A stretch of DNA of 7,545 nucleotides from Rickettsiales bacterium (GCA_002710765.1 PALK01000040.1:24202-31746); one strand, 5' to 3'. Shown: positions 1 to 7,269, counted from the stretch's first letter. A program made the numbers and translations. Notes: generated from the letters alone by a model not told the origin.

Positions 1-7
1 AAATTAT

Positions 8-1003
8 ATGAAAATACTTATAACAGGAGGTTCTGGCTATATTGGAAGTTTACTTTGTCCTTTTTTATTAAATAAAAGTCATTCTTTGAGAGTTTTAGAT
101 ACTTGCTATTTTGGATATGATTTTTTGCCTCATGATAATAAAAATTTTGAATTAATTAAAGGTGATATCAGAGATTTAAGTCTTTTAGAAAAATCACTAC
201 AAGGAATTGATACTGTTATACATTTAGCTTGTATTTCAAATGATGCTAGCTTCGAATTAGATGAACAGTTAAGTACAACAATAAACCTTGATGCCTTTGA
301 GCCATTGGTCAGAAAATCAAAAGAATCAGGTGTAAAGAGATTTGTATATGCTTCCTCAAGTTCAGTATATGGTCTTTCAGACAAAAAAGATGTAAAAGAA
401 GATCATCCATTAGTACCACTTACATTATATAATAAGTTTAAAGGTCTTTGTGAGCCAATATTATTTGATTATACGGATGAAAATTTTACTGGGGTCATTT
501 TTAGACCTGCAACCGTTTGTGGTTTTGCACCTAGAATGAGATTTGATTTATCAGTAAATATTTTAACAAATCATGCAATAAATAATAAGTTGATAAAAGT
601 ATTTGGGGGAAATCAAATGAGACCAAATCTGCATATACAAGATTATTGTGATGTTGTTGATTTATTCATTAATATTGAAAAAGAAAAAATTCAAAATGAA
701 ATATTTAATGTAGGATTTCAAAATATGACAATTATTAATCTTGCTGTGCTTGTTAAGAAAACAGTGGAAAGGTATTTTGAAGATTTTAATGTTTCAATTG
801 AAAAAACATCTTCAAATGACAATAGATCTTATCATATTAATTCTGATAAGATTTACAATGCCTTAGGCTTTAAACCTAAGAAATCAATTGAAAACGCAAT
901 TGAGGATATATGTAATGCATTTCAAAATAATATGTTTGATGATTCAATGAATAATACCTCGTATTATAATGTAAAAAAAATAAAAGAATTAAAAATTAAA
1001 TGA
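8..1003 (+). CDS. NAD-dependent epimerase/dehydratase (extended SDR)
   Basis: This is a 331-residue extended short-chain dehydrogenase/reductase, probably acting on a nucleotide sugar in the cytoplasm. The N-terminus carries the NAD-binding glycine motif GGSGYIG (residues 7-13). Further on are the serine-rich catalytic segment SSSSVYG (116-122) and the YxxxK pair as YNKFK (Y141, K145), so the catalytic triad appears intact. RPATVCG (about 167-173) matches the substrate-loop strand of sugar epimerases and dehydratases. Length is normal for the family. The ATG at base 8 sits directly before the Rossmann strand MKILITGG, the usual start; only seven bases lie upstream, so the ribosome binding site and any upstream gene cannot be judged. 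Its TGA stop overlaps the ATG of the next gene (ATGA), suggesting translational coupling. The exact reaction (4-epimerase, 4,6-dehydratase or reductase) cannot be decided from sequence alone. Confidence 0.93.
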   Translation: MKILITGGSGYIGSLLCPFLLNKSHSLRVLDTCYFGYDFLPHDNKNFELIKGDIRDLSLLEKSLQGIDTVIHLACISNDASFELDEQLSTTINLDAFEPLVRKSKESGVKRFVYASSSSVYGLSDKKDVKEDHPLVPLTLYNKFKGLCEPILFDYTDENFTGVIFRPATVCGFAPRMRFDLSVNILTNHAINNKLIKVFGGNQMRPNLHIQDYCDVVDLFINIEKEKIQNEIFNVGFQNMTIINLAVLVKKTVERYFEDFNVSIEKTSSNDNRSYHINSDKIYNALGFKPKKSIENAIEDICNAFQNNMFDDSMNNTSYYNVKKIKELKIK

Positions 1004-1983
1004 AAAAATTACTCATTACCGGAGGTGCTGGTTTTATTGGATCTCATATGGTAGATCTTTTATTAGAAAAAAATTTTAAAGTTTTGATTTTAGATAATCT
1101 CTCAACTGGGCATGAGAAAAATATTTCACATTTAAAAAAAAATCCTAATTTAGATGTTAAATTTGCGGATTGTTGCAATATTAACAATAAAGATAAATTT
1201 TTTAAAGGAATTGATGGAGTTTTTCATTTTGCTGGTATTGGTGATATTGTTCCTTCTCTTGATGAACCATCAAAATATATGAAGAATAACATAGAGGGTA
1301 CTGTTAATATGCTTGAAGTTGCAAGGTTTAATAATGCAAGTAAATTTGTTTATTCTGCCTCTTCATCGTGCTACGGATTAGCTAAAACTCCTACAAATGA
1401 AACCCATATGATTGATCCACAATATCCTTATGCATTATCCAAATATTTGGGGGAAAGAGCTGTTTTTCATTGGAACAAAGTTTATAAACTTCCAATAAAC
1501 TCAATTAGAATATTTAATGCTTATGGATTGAGAGTTAGAACAACTGGGGCTTATGGTGCTGTTTTTGGTGTTTTTTTAAAACAAAGATTATCTAAAAAAT
1601 CATTAACTGTTGTTGGAAGTGGAGAGCAAAAAAGAGATTTTTTATATGTTACTGATGTTGCAGAAGCATTTTATAGAGCTTATCAAACTAAACTTACAGG
1701 TCAAATTTGGAATTTAGGTGCTGGAAATCCACAATCCATTAATTATTTAGTTAAATTAATTGGTGGAGAAGTTGTTTATATTCCCAAAAGACCAGGTGAG
1801 CCTGACTGCACATGGGCAGATATAACAAAAATCACGAAGGATTTAGAATGGAAACCTAAAGTAAGCTTTGAAGATGGTGTTGAACTAATGATTAAAAATA
1901 TTAATAATTGGTCAGATGCACCACTTTGGAATAAAAAAAATATTAATGAAGCTACAAAGAATTGGTTTAAATATTTAGGTTAA
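1000..1983 (+). CDS. NAD-dependent epimerase, GalE-like extended SDR
   Basis: This 327-residue extended SDR resembles the UDP-glucose/UDP-GlcNAc 4-epimerase branch. Visible motifs are GGAGFIG (residues 8-14) for NAD binding, DNLSTG (31-36) after the second strand, SSSCYG (121-126, with Cys where Val is usual), YALSK (Y144, K148) and RIFNAYG, the counterpart of the family's RxxNVYGP loop. The C-terminal WADITK and WKPKVSFEDG segments are typical of NDP-sugar epimerases. All triad residues are present, so an active enzyme is expected. A tail of about 30 residues after the last typical SDR segment (from about residue 298) is Trp- and Asn-rich and continues to the stop. It starts inside the stop of gene 1 and ends two bases before gene 3. 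The substrate is not determined; 4-epimerisation of an NDP-hexose or NDP-heptose is the simplest guess. Confidence 0.93.
   Translation: MKKLLITGGAGFIGSHMVDLLLEKNFKVLILDNLSTGHEKNISHLKKNPNLDVKFADCCNINNKDKFFKGIDGVFHFAGIGDIVPSLDEPSKYMKNNIEGTVNMLEVARFNNASKFVYSASSSCYGLAKTPTNETHMIDPQYPYALSKYLGERAVFHWNKVYKLPINSIRIFNAYGLRVRTTGAYGAVFGVFLKQRLSKKSLTVVGSGEQKRDFLYVTDVAEAFYRAYQTKLTGQIWNLGAGNPQSINYLVKLIGGEVVYIPKRPGEPDCTWADITKITKDLEWKPKVSFEDGVELMIKNINNWSDAPLWNKKNINEATKNWFKYLG
1977..1979 (+). promoter_or_regulatory. Probable ribosome binding site of the kinase/nucleotidyltransferase gene
   Basis: AGG lies within the last codons of the preceding epimerase gene, six bases before the ATG at 1986. Spacing and location are those of a Shine-Dalgarno core embedded in the upstream gene, as expected where only two bases separate stop and start. 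It is short, so support is modest. Confidence 0.5.
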
Positions 1984-1985
1984 AT

Positions 1986-3536
1986 ATGAAAAAAACAATA
2001 ACAGATCACTTCAAGCATAAAATCAAGTCTATTAATGAAATTATTAAAATTACTGGTAAATTTCCAAGAAAAAAGAAATTAATATTATGTCATGGTGTTT
2101 TTGATATTGTTCATCCAGGACATCTCCGACATTTGGTTTATGCTAAAAGTAAAGCCGATTATCTTGTAGTAAGTGTTACTTCAGATAAATATATTGACAA
2201 AGGTATATATAGACCACATGTTCCTGAGGATTTGAGAGTAGCTAACCTTGCAGCATTTGAAATAGTTGATTTTGCATATGTTGATGATAATAAAACACCT
2301 TTAAATAGTATTGAAAAATTAAAACCAGATTTATTTGCCAAAGGTTATGAATATACTTCTGGTAGTATAAATACTAATAATGAACTTAAAATTATTAATA
2401 AATACGGCGGTGAAACTTTATATACCCCTGGTGATATAGTTTTTTCTTCATCTAAAATTCTTGAATCCAAATTACCTAAATTAAAATATGAGAAATTATT
2501 AAACTATTTAGAATCTGCTAATCTTGAAATTGAAGATTTAAAGAATACTTTACAAAATTTTAAAAATAAAAAAATACACGTTGTTGGTGATACAATTGTT
2601 GATTCTTTGACTGAATGCTCAATGTTAGGGGGTCAATCTAAAACTCCAACTATGAGTGTTAAATATGAAAACAAAATTGATTTTGTTGGGGGTGCGGGTA
2701 TTGTTGCTAAACATTTAGCATCTGCTGGCGCAAGTGTAAATTTCACTACTGTGCTTGGAGATGATGAACTTAGAAAATTTGTAGTAGACGATATTTCAAA
2801 AACGAAAGTTAATATTAATGTAGTCAAGGATATATCAAGGCCAACTACTAATAAAAACGCTATTCTTGTTGATAATTATAGACTTCTAAAGATTGATACT
2901 CTAGAAAATAATTCAATTAATGAAAAAATTTTAGCAAGAATTATTAATAATATTAAAAATATTAAAGCTGAGGCTGTAATATTCTCGGATTTTAGACACG
3001 GAATTTTTAATTCAAATACAATTAAATATCTTTCAGAATCTATTTCTAAAAATGTATTTAAAGTTGCCGATAGTCAAGTAGCTTCTAGATGGGGAAATAT
3101 TTTAGATTTTAAAAGATTTGACCTTATTACTCCCAATGAAAAAGAAGCAAGATTTTCACTTGGTGACCAAGATACTGGTGTGAGACCATTGGCAGCTAAA
3201 CTTATAGAGAAATCAAAATGTAAAAATATTATTTTTAAAATGGGTGAAAGAGGTTTGCTGGCATCTTCATCAAATAAATTAAGTAATTTAGATAATTTTT
3301 TTTCATTAGAAAGTTTTACTGATAATGCAATAGATCCCGTAGGTTCTGGGGATGCTTTACTTGCTTACTCTACACTTTCTATTTTAGAATCTGGTTCAAT
3401 TGTTATAGCTGCGATTTTAGGTGCTATTGCTGCAGCATGTGAATGTGAAAAATATGGAAATATTCCAGTTACACCAGAAGATGTTTTTTTAAAATTAAAG
3501 AAAATAGAAGATAACATAAATTTTAAACATTCATAA
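1986..3536 (+). CDS. Bifunctional sugar nucleotidyltransferase / PfkB-family sugar kinase (domain order reversed relative to HldE)
   Basis: This 516-residue protein has two domains. The N-terminal nucleotidyltransferase (about 30-165) has GVFD (37-40) and the nucleotide-binding HPGH (43-46), then RPHVPEDLR, KPDLFAKGYEY and the C-terminal FSSSKIL segment. After a lysine-rich linker, a PfkB/ribokinase-type domain (about 195-510) shows VVGDTIVD (199-206), the GGAGIVAKHLASAGA glycine region, LITPNEKEA, and the active-site signature DPVGSGDA (450-457; D456 is the expected catalytic base, and Ser replaces the usual Ala of GAGD). The kinase half resembles the heptose-7-phosphate kinase of HldE, but E. 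coli HldE has the kinase first. Inferred role: phosphorylate a sugar (possibly a heptose derivative) at C1 and charge it to an ADP-, CDP- or GDP-sugar. Heptose routes also need an isomerase and a bisphosphate phosphatase, neither seen here. The TAA stop is followed at once by an in-frame TAG. Confidence 0.92.
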   Translation: MKKTITDHFKHKIKSINEIIKITGKFPRKKKLILCHGVFDIVHPGHLRHLVYAKSKADYLVVSVTSDKYIDKGIYRPHVPEDLRVANLAAFEIVDFAYVDDNKTPLNSIEKLKPDLFAKGYEYTSGSINTNNELKIINKYGGETLYTPGDIVFSSSKILESKLPKLKYEKLLNYLESANLEIEDLKNTLQNFKNKKIHVVGDTIVDSLTECSMLGGQSKTPTMSVKYENKIDFVGGAGIVAKHLASAGASVNFTTVLGDDELRKFVVDDISKTKVNINVVKDISRPTTNKNAILVDNYRLLKIDTLENNSINEKILARIINNIKNIKAEAVIFSDFRHGIFNSNTIKYLSESISKNVFKVADSQVASRWGNILDFKRFDLITPNEKEARFSLGDQDTGVRPLAAKLIEKSKCKNIIFKMGERGLLASSSNKLSNLDNFFSLESFTDNAIDPVGSGDALLAYSTLSILESGSIVIAAILGAIAAACECEKYGNIPVTPEDVFLKLKKIEDNINFKHS

Positions 3537-3537
3537 T

Positions 3538-3542
3538 AGAGA
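3538..3542 (+). promoter_or_regulatory. Weak purine-rich ribosome binding site preceding a TTG start
   Basis: AGAGA sits six bases before the TTG at 3549. It supports reading TTG as the start of the Gfo/Idh gene: an in-frame TAG at 3537-3539 closes the frame upstream, and no ATG or GTG occurs between it and the Rossmann motif. The match to a Shine-Dalgarno sequence is weak. Confidence 0.4.
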
Positions 3543-3548
3543 TTAAAT

Positions 3549-4463
3549 TTGCGTTGCATTATTATTGGTTTAGGAGTTCAAGGAAAAAAAAGAAAAACTT
3601 TCGCAAAAGACGATTGTGTTGCAACAGTTGACCCGTTTAATCCTGATTCTGATTATAAAAGTATCTACGATGTTGATTTAAATAGTTTTGATTCAGCATT
3701 GTGTTGTACACCCGATAAACCTAAGTTTGAAATTCTTAAATATCTTCTGACTAATAAAAAACATTGTCTAGTTGAAAAGCCTCTTTGGACTCAAAAACAA
3801 AAAGATATTATCAATCTTGAGAAAATTGCTAATAAAAATAATGTATTATTGTATACATCTTACAATCACAGATTTGAACCTCATTTTATAGAGGTCAAAA
3901 ATATTTTAAAAAAAAAATTATTAGGAAAAATTTATCATTGTAGGTTATTTTATGGTAACGGTACAGCACAACTAGTAAAACAATCTAAATGGAGAGATAA
4001 GGGCTCAGGAGTTCTGCATGACTTAGGAAGTCATCTTCTTGATACAATAAATTATTGGTTTAATATTAAAAAGCATGATTGGAAACTGTTATATTCCGAC
4101 AGATATGAAAATAAATCACCAGATCATGTTGTTATATTTTCTAAAATGAAAAAACCAAGAATACAATTAGAAATGACTTTATTATCATGGAGAAATTCTT
4201 TTTATTGCGATATTATTGGTGAAAAAGGTAGTATTCATATTGAATCTCTTTGTAAATGGGGTCCATCAAAATTTATATTTAGACAAAGAGTTTTGCCTAG
4301 TGGTAAACCAAAAGAGAAATCAAAAATATTAATTAAAGATGATCCTACTTGGGAGCAAGAATATAAATTTTTTAAAAAAAATGTAAAAAAAATTATTAAA
4401 ACAGATTTAAGTAATGATTTATTTATACTAGATGCACTGAATAGATTAATCAGAAATAGATAG
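3549..4463 (+). CDS. Gfo/Idh/MocA-family NAD(P)-dependent oxidoreductase
   Basis: This 304-residue oxidoreductase acts on a sugar or nucleotide sugar, inferred to be in the same pathway as its neighbours. It has a GLGVQG dinucleotide-binding loop (7-12), the family signature EKP (76-78, with the active-site lysine K77) in VEKPLW, YNHRFEP at the domain junction, and VLHDLGSHLLD (155-165), whose D158 and H162 match the conserved catalytic/substrate region. The start is a TTG: an in-frame TAG lies at 3537-3539 and no ATG is available before the glycine loop. At 304 residues it is shorter than many members (often 330-380). Part of the loss lies just after the glycine loop, where only about 15 residues separate GLGVQG from the VDP strand end. 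A run of ten adenines (3908-3917) falls inside the frame. The family is clear; the substrate is unknown. Confidence 0.9.
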   Translation: MRCIIIGLGVQGKKRKTFAKDDCVATVDPFNPDSDYKSIYDVDLNSFDSALCCTPDKPKFEILKYLLTNKKHCLVEKPLWTQKQKDIINLEKIANKNNVLLYTSYNHRFEPHFIEVKNILKKKLLGKIYHCRLFYGNGTAQLVKQSKWRDKGSGVLHDLGSHLLDTINYWFNIKKHDWKLLYSDRYENKSPDHVVIFSKMKKPRIQLEMTLLSWRNSFYCDIIGEKGSIHIESLCKWGPSKFIFRQRVLPSGKPKEKSKILIKDDPTWEQEYKFFKKNVKKIIKTDLSNDLFILDALNRLIRNR

Positions 4464-4467
4464 GTAG
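4462..4467 (+). promoter_or_regulatory. Probable ribosome binding site of the UGD-like gene
   Basis: AGGTAG overlaps the TAG stop of the Gfo/Idh gene. The AGG core is eight bases before the ATG at 4473, a normal Shine-Dalgarno distance, so termination of one gene and initiation of the next are probably linked. Confidence 0.5.
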
Positions 4468-4472
4468 AATTT

Positions 4473-5732
4473 ATGATAATAGGATTCGCTGGTATGACTC
4501 ATCTTGGTCTTGTTACTTCGATTTCATATGCAAATAAAGGTTTTAACATTGTATGTTATGATAAAAGTAAGAATAAAATTGAAAATATTAAAAAAAATAT
4601 TTTTCCAATATCTGAACCAAAAATTATAGATAAGAAAAAAGAAAATGAATCTAAGCTCTTTTTTTCTTCTGATTTAAATGCATTAAAAACCTGCGATTTA
4701 GTATATATTTCTTCGGATGTTCTAACAGATAAGAATGGAAATAGTAATTTATTACCTCTAAAAAGTCTTATTAATGATGTAATTAAAGTTATTAAAAAAA
4801 AAGGAATCTTGGTTATATTATCACAAGTATCACCTGGCTTTACGAGAAATATTAATTTTCCAAAAAAAAGACTATTTTATCAAGTTGAGACATTAATTTT
4901 TGGAAAAGCATATGAAAGAGCATCAAACCCAGAAAGATTTATAATTGGTTGTTATAAAAAAAATGTAAAAAATATTTTTACAGATTTTTTAGAAACCTTT
5001 AAATGTCCAATTTTACAAATGAAATATGAGAGTGCTGAGTTAGCAAAAATCTCTATCAATATTTTTTTAGTTTCTTCTATTAGTGTTACAAATACTCTTT
5101 CAGAAATTTGTGAATCTATTGGAGCTGATTGGAATGAAATTTCACCCTCTTTAAAACTTGATAAAAGAATAGGAAAGCATGCATATTTAAAACCAGGTCT
5201 TGGTATTTCTGGAGGTAACTTAGAGAGAGATCTTGGTTCATTAATTAAGTTAGGAAAAACAAAAAAAACTAATGTGAACTTAATAAAAGCTTTTGTTGAA
5301 AATAGTATTTATCAAAAAAAGTGGGTAGTCAAAAAAATAAAAGAAATTCAAAAGTATACAAAAATAAATCAAATTGCAATATGGGGATTATCATATAAAG
5401 AAAATACTAATTCAATAAAAAATTCACCATCATTAATAACAATTAATTTATTAAATATAAAAAAAATACTTGTTCATGATCCTGTTGTTGAAAAATTAGA
5501 TTTTAAAAATAAAAATATTTTTAGATTTACAAAATTAGATGAAACTTTGTATGATTCTGATCTTTTGGCAATTTTAACACCATGGGATCAATACAGAAAT
5601 TTTTCTGTTAAAAGAATTATAAAAGGTTTAAAAAAGCCAATAATTATTGATCCTTATAACATTTTTAAAGATCAGCTAGAAAATATGAAAGAAATTGATT
5701 ATTACTGTTTAGGAAAAAAAATTAATATTTAA
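4473..5732 (+). CDS. UDP-glucose/GDP-mannose dehydrogenase-family protein lacking the catalytic cysteine
   Basis: This 419-residue protein has the full three-part architecture of nucleotide-sugar 6-dehydrogenases: an N-terminal NAD domain, a central helical domain with AELAKISIN (K192, N196, matching the conserved substrate-contacting Lys/Asn), and a C-terminal UDP-binding domain with IAIWGLSYKENT (301-312) and HDPVVE. Catalytic positions have diverged. The glycine loop is GMTHLG (7-12) instead of GxGxxG. The STVPxGT segment is SQVSPGFT, with Gln118 where Thr is usual. The NPEFLREG segment is YQVETLIFG, keeping E139 but with Phe143 for the second Glu. The catalytic GGSCFPKD motif is ISGGNLERD (245-253) with no cysteine; only D253 is kept. 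Oxidation through a thiohemiacetal to a uronic acid is therefore unlikely. It may do a different redox step or bind nucleotide sugar without oxidising it. Nine bases separate it from gene 4 and two from gene 6. Confidence 0.88.
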   Translation: MIIGFAGMTHLGLVTSISYANKGFNIVCYDKSKNKIENIKKNIFPISEPKIIDKKKENESKLFFSSDLNALKTCDLVYISSDVLTDKNGNSNLLPLKSLINDVIKVIKKKGILVILSQVSPGFTRNINFPKKRLFYQVETLIFGKAYERASNPERFIIGCYKKNVKNIFTDFLETFKCPILQMKYESAELAKISINIFLVSSISVTNTLSEICESIGADWNEISPSLKLDKRIGKHAYLKPGLGISGGNLERDLGSLIKLGKTKKTNVNLIKAFVENSIYQKKWVVKKIKEIQKYTKINQIAIWGLSYKENTNSIKNSPSLITINLLNIKKILVHDPVVEKLDFKNKNIFRFTKLDETLYDSDLLAILTPWDQYRNFSVKRIIKGLKKPIIIDPYNIFKDQLENMKEIDYYCLGKKINI

Positions 5733-5734
5733 AA

Positions 5735-6607
5735 ATGTTAGAGCATAAATTAAAAAAAAATTTAAAGCCTAAAAGAGTAATTATTTTAGGAAAAAATAGT
5801 TTTATCGGAAAAGAATTAATTCGATTTTTAAAACTACATGAAATAAATTTTAAAGCATTTGGAAAAAAAGATATCGATCTAGAAAAAGAAAACTCATATA
5901 AAAAATTATCAAAAAACCTAAAAGAAGATGATTGTTTAATATTAATTTCTGCCAAGGTTCCTGTTAAAAATATTGGAATGTTCAAACAAAATCTTTCAAT
6001 TATAGACTCAATGATAAAGGCTATAAATATTGTTCCAGTTCAACATGTAATTAACATTAGTTCTGATGCGGTTTATGAAGATATTTTAAAACCTATGAAT
6101 GAAAATTCAAAAAAATCTCCTAATTCTCTTCATGGATTAATGCACCTAACGCGCGAGACTTTACTTAAAGAAAATGTTGAAAGAAAAAGATTAGCTATTT
6201 TATGTCCAACTTTAATTTATGGAAAAAATGACCCTCATGATGGATATGGTCCAAATAAGTTTTATAGACTCATTAAGAAAAATAAAGATATCATTTTATT
6301 TGGAAAAGGAGAAGAGAGAAGAGATCATGTATTTGTTGAAGACGTAGCAAAGATTATTCTTTATGTAATTTTAAGAAAAAGTTATGGCAGCCTGAACATA
6401 GCCACAGGAATTTTAAAAAGTTTTAACGATTGTGCTCAATTATTAAAAAAAATATATAAAAAAGATATCAATATTATTTTTACTAAAAGAGTTGGTGAAA
6501 TGCCACATAATGGTTATCGAGCATTTAATATAAAACATACAAAGAGTTTATTTCCCGGTTTTAAGTATACTAAACCGGTAGATGGTTTTAAAAAATTTAA
6601 AGAGTAA
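5735..6607 (+). CDS. Extended SDR (NAD-dependent epimerase/dehydratase fold) with altered active site
   Basis: This is a 290-residue SDR-fold protein, shorter than typical extended SDRs. After a basic leader, the NAD loop reads GKNSFIG (19-25), with Ser in place of the middle glycine. SSDAVY (109-114) matches the catalytic serine strand. The YxxxK pair should fall at HGLMH (133-137), so both Tyr and Lys are histidine. Later parts are conventional: an RLAILCPTLIYG strand, then GPNKFYRLI, RRDHVFVEDVAK (the cofactor/substrate strand common in epimerases), and NGYRAFNI near the C-terminus. Lysine content is high (about 46 of 290 by hand count). The ATG follows the gene 5 stop by two bases, and A9 occurs near the start (5752-5760). 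It may be a specialised subfamily with other acid/base residues, or a non-catalytic NDP-sugar binder partnered with gene 5. The fold is confident, the function is not. Confidence 0.87.
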   Translation: MLEHKLKKNLKPKRVIILGKNSFIGKELIRFLKLHEINFKAFGKKDIDLEKENSYKKLSKNLKEDDCLILISAKVPVKNIGMFKQNLSIIDSMIKAINIVPVQHVINISSDAVYEDILKPMNENSKKSPNSLHGLMHLTRETLLKENVERKRLAILCPTLIYGKNDPHDGYGPNKFYRLIKKNKDIILFGKGEERRDHVFVEDVAKIILYVILRKSYGSLNIATGILKSFNDCAQLLKKIYKKDINIIFTKRVGEMPHNGYRAFNIKHTKSLFPGFKYTKPVDGFKKFKE

Positions 6608-6609
6608 AA

Positions 6610-7269
6610 ATGGGAAATCAAATAAACTTGTTAAGCTCTTTGCCAAAGTCAAAAAGAAACTTAAGTAATAGAACAGTAAAAAAAAGCTTAGAAATAATTA
6701 AAATTTCAAAACAATACGGAAAAATGTACTTTGATGGTCCCAGAGAATATGGATATGGAGGTTATAAATACGACGGTAGATGGGTCAGTGTAGCTAGAGA
6801 TATAATTAAATATTATGGATTAAAAAAAAAAGATAGGGTATTAGATATAGGTTGCGCAAAAGGTTTCTTAGTGAATGATTTAATGAATGTTCTTCCTGGT
6901 TTAGAAGTTTTTGGACTAGATGTTTCAGACTATGCAATAAAAAATTCACATCCAGAGGTTATTGGTAGAATACATAAAGGTAGTGCAGATCATTTACCTT
7001 TTTCAAACAATTCTTTTGATTTAGTTATTTCATTAGATACTATTCATAATTTAACTAAAAACAGAGTTATAGTTGCTCTTCAAGAAATTCAAAGAGTTAC
7101 AAAAAAAAATTCATTTATAAGGGTTGATAGTTATAGAAATGAAAAAGAAAAAAAGGTTTTTGAGGACTGGGTTTTAACTGCTGAATGTCATGATTACCCT
7201 AATGGTTGGCTTGAAATATTTAAACAAGCTGGTTATAAGGGAGATTATTATTGGACAATTATTAATTAA
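6610..7269 (+). CDS. Class I SAM-dependent methyltransferase
   Basis: This 219-residue Rossmann-fold methyltransferase carries motif I VLDIGCAKG (77-85), the acidic end of strand 2 in VFGLDVSD (D104), the adenine-contact segment GSADHLPF (D127) and the motif IV-like FDLVISLD (from D137). The leader has a distinctive aromatic and glycine-rich patch, YFDGPREYGYGGYKYDGRW (about residues 39-57), just before the catalytic core; this probably forms part of the acceptor site. There is no membrane segment or signal peptide, so it should act in the cytoplasm. The start is two bases after the gene 6 stop, with AAAGAG-like purines upstream. Among NDP-sugar genes it most likely O-, N- or C-methylates a sugar intermediate or a glycan residue, but small-molecule methyltransferases cannot be assigned a substrate from motifs. 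It contains A10 (6822-6831) and A9 (7101-7109). Confidence 0.9.
   Translation: MGNQINLLSSLPKSKRNLSNRTVKKSLEIIKISKQYGKMYFDGPREYGYGGYKYDGRWVSVARDIIKYYGLKKKDRVLDIGCAKGFLVNDLMNVLPGLEVFGLDVSDYAIKNSHPEVIGRIHKGSADHLPFSNNSFDLVISLDTIHNLTKNRVIVALQEIQRVTKKNSFIRVDSYRNEKEKKVFEDWVLTAECHDYPNGWLEIFKQAGYKGDYYWTIIN

Noticed and set aside
130..384. Reverse-strand open frame of 84 codons inside gene 1
   Set aside because: It lies wholly antisense to a well-supported SDR gene and shows no recognisable motif; it is a shadow of the forward gene.
3534..3539. Tandem TAA-TAG stops after gene 3 as a sign of a broken longer gene
   Set aside because: The kinase domain is complete before the stop, and the next gene has its own start in the short gap; tandem stops are common.
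2159..3559. Three reverse-strand open frames (2159-2341, 2633-2827, 3365-3559) in the gene 3 region
   Set aside because: All are 60-64 codons, antisense to clear nucleotidyltransferase/kinase domains, with no supporting signals.
3549..5732. Possible WbpB/WbpA-like pair for a diacetylated mannuronic acid pathway (Gfo/Idh next to UGD-like)
   Set aside because: The UGD-like protein lacks the catalytic cysteine needed to make a uronic acid, and no aminotransferase or acetyltransferase partner is in the window.
5722..5985. Reverse-strand open frame of 87 codons over the start of gene 6
   Set aside because: Its Phe/Leu/Ser-rich product is what the complement of lysine-rich AT-heavy coding sequence gives; no ribosome site or family motif.
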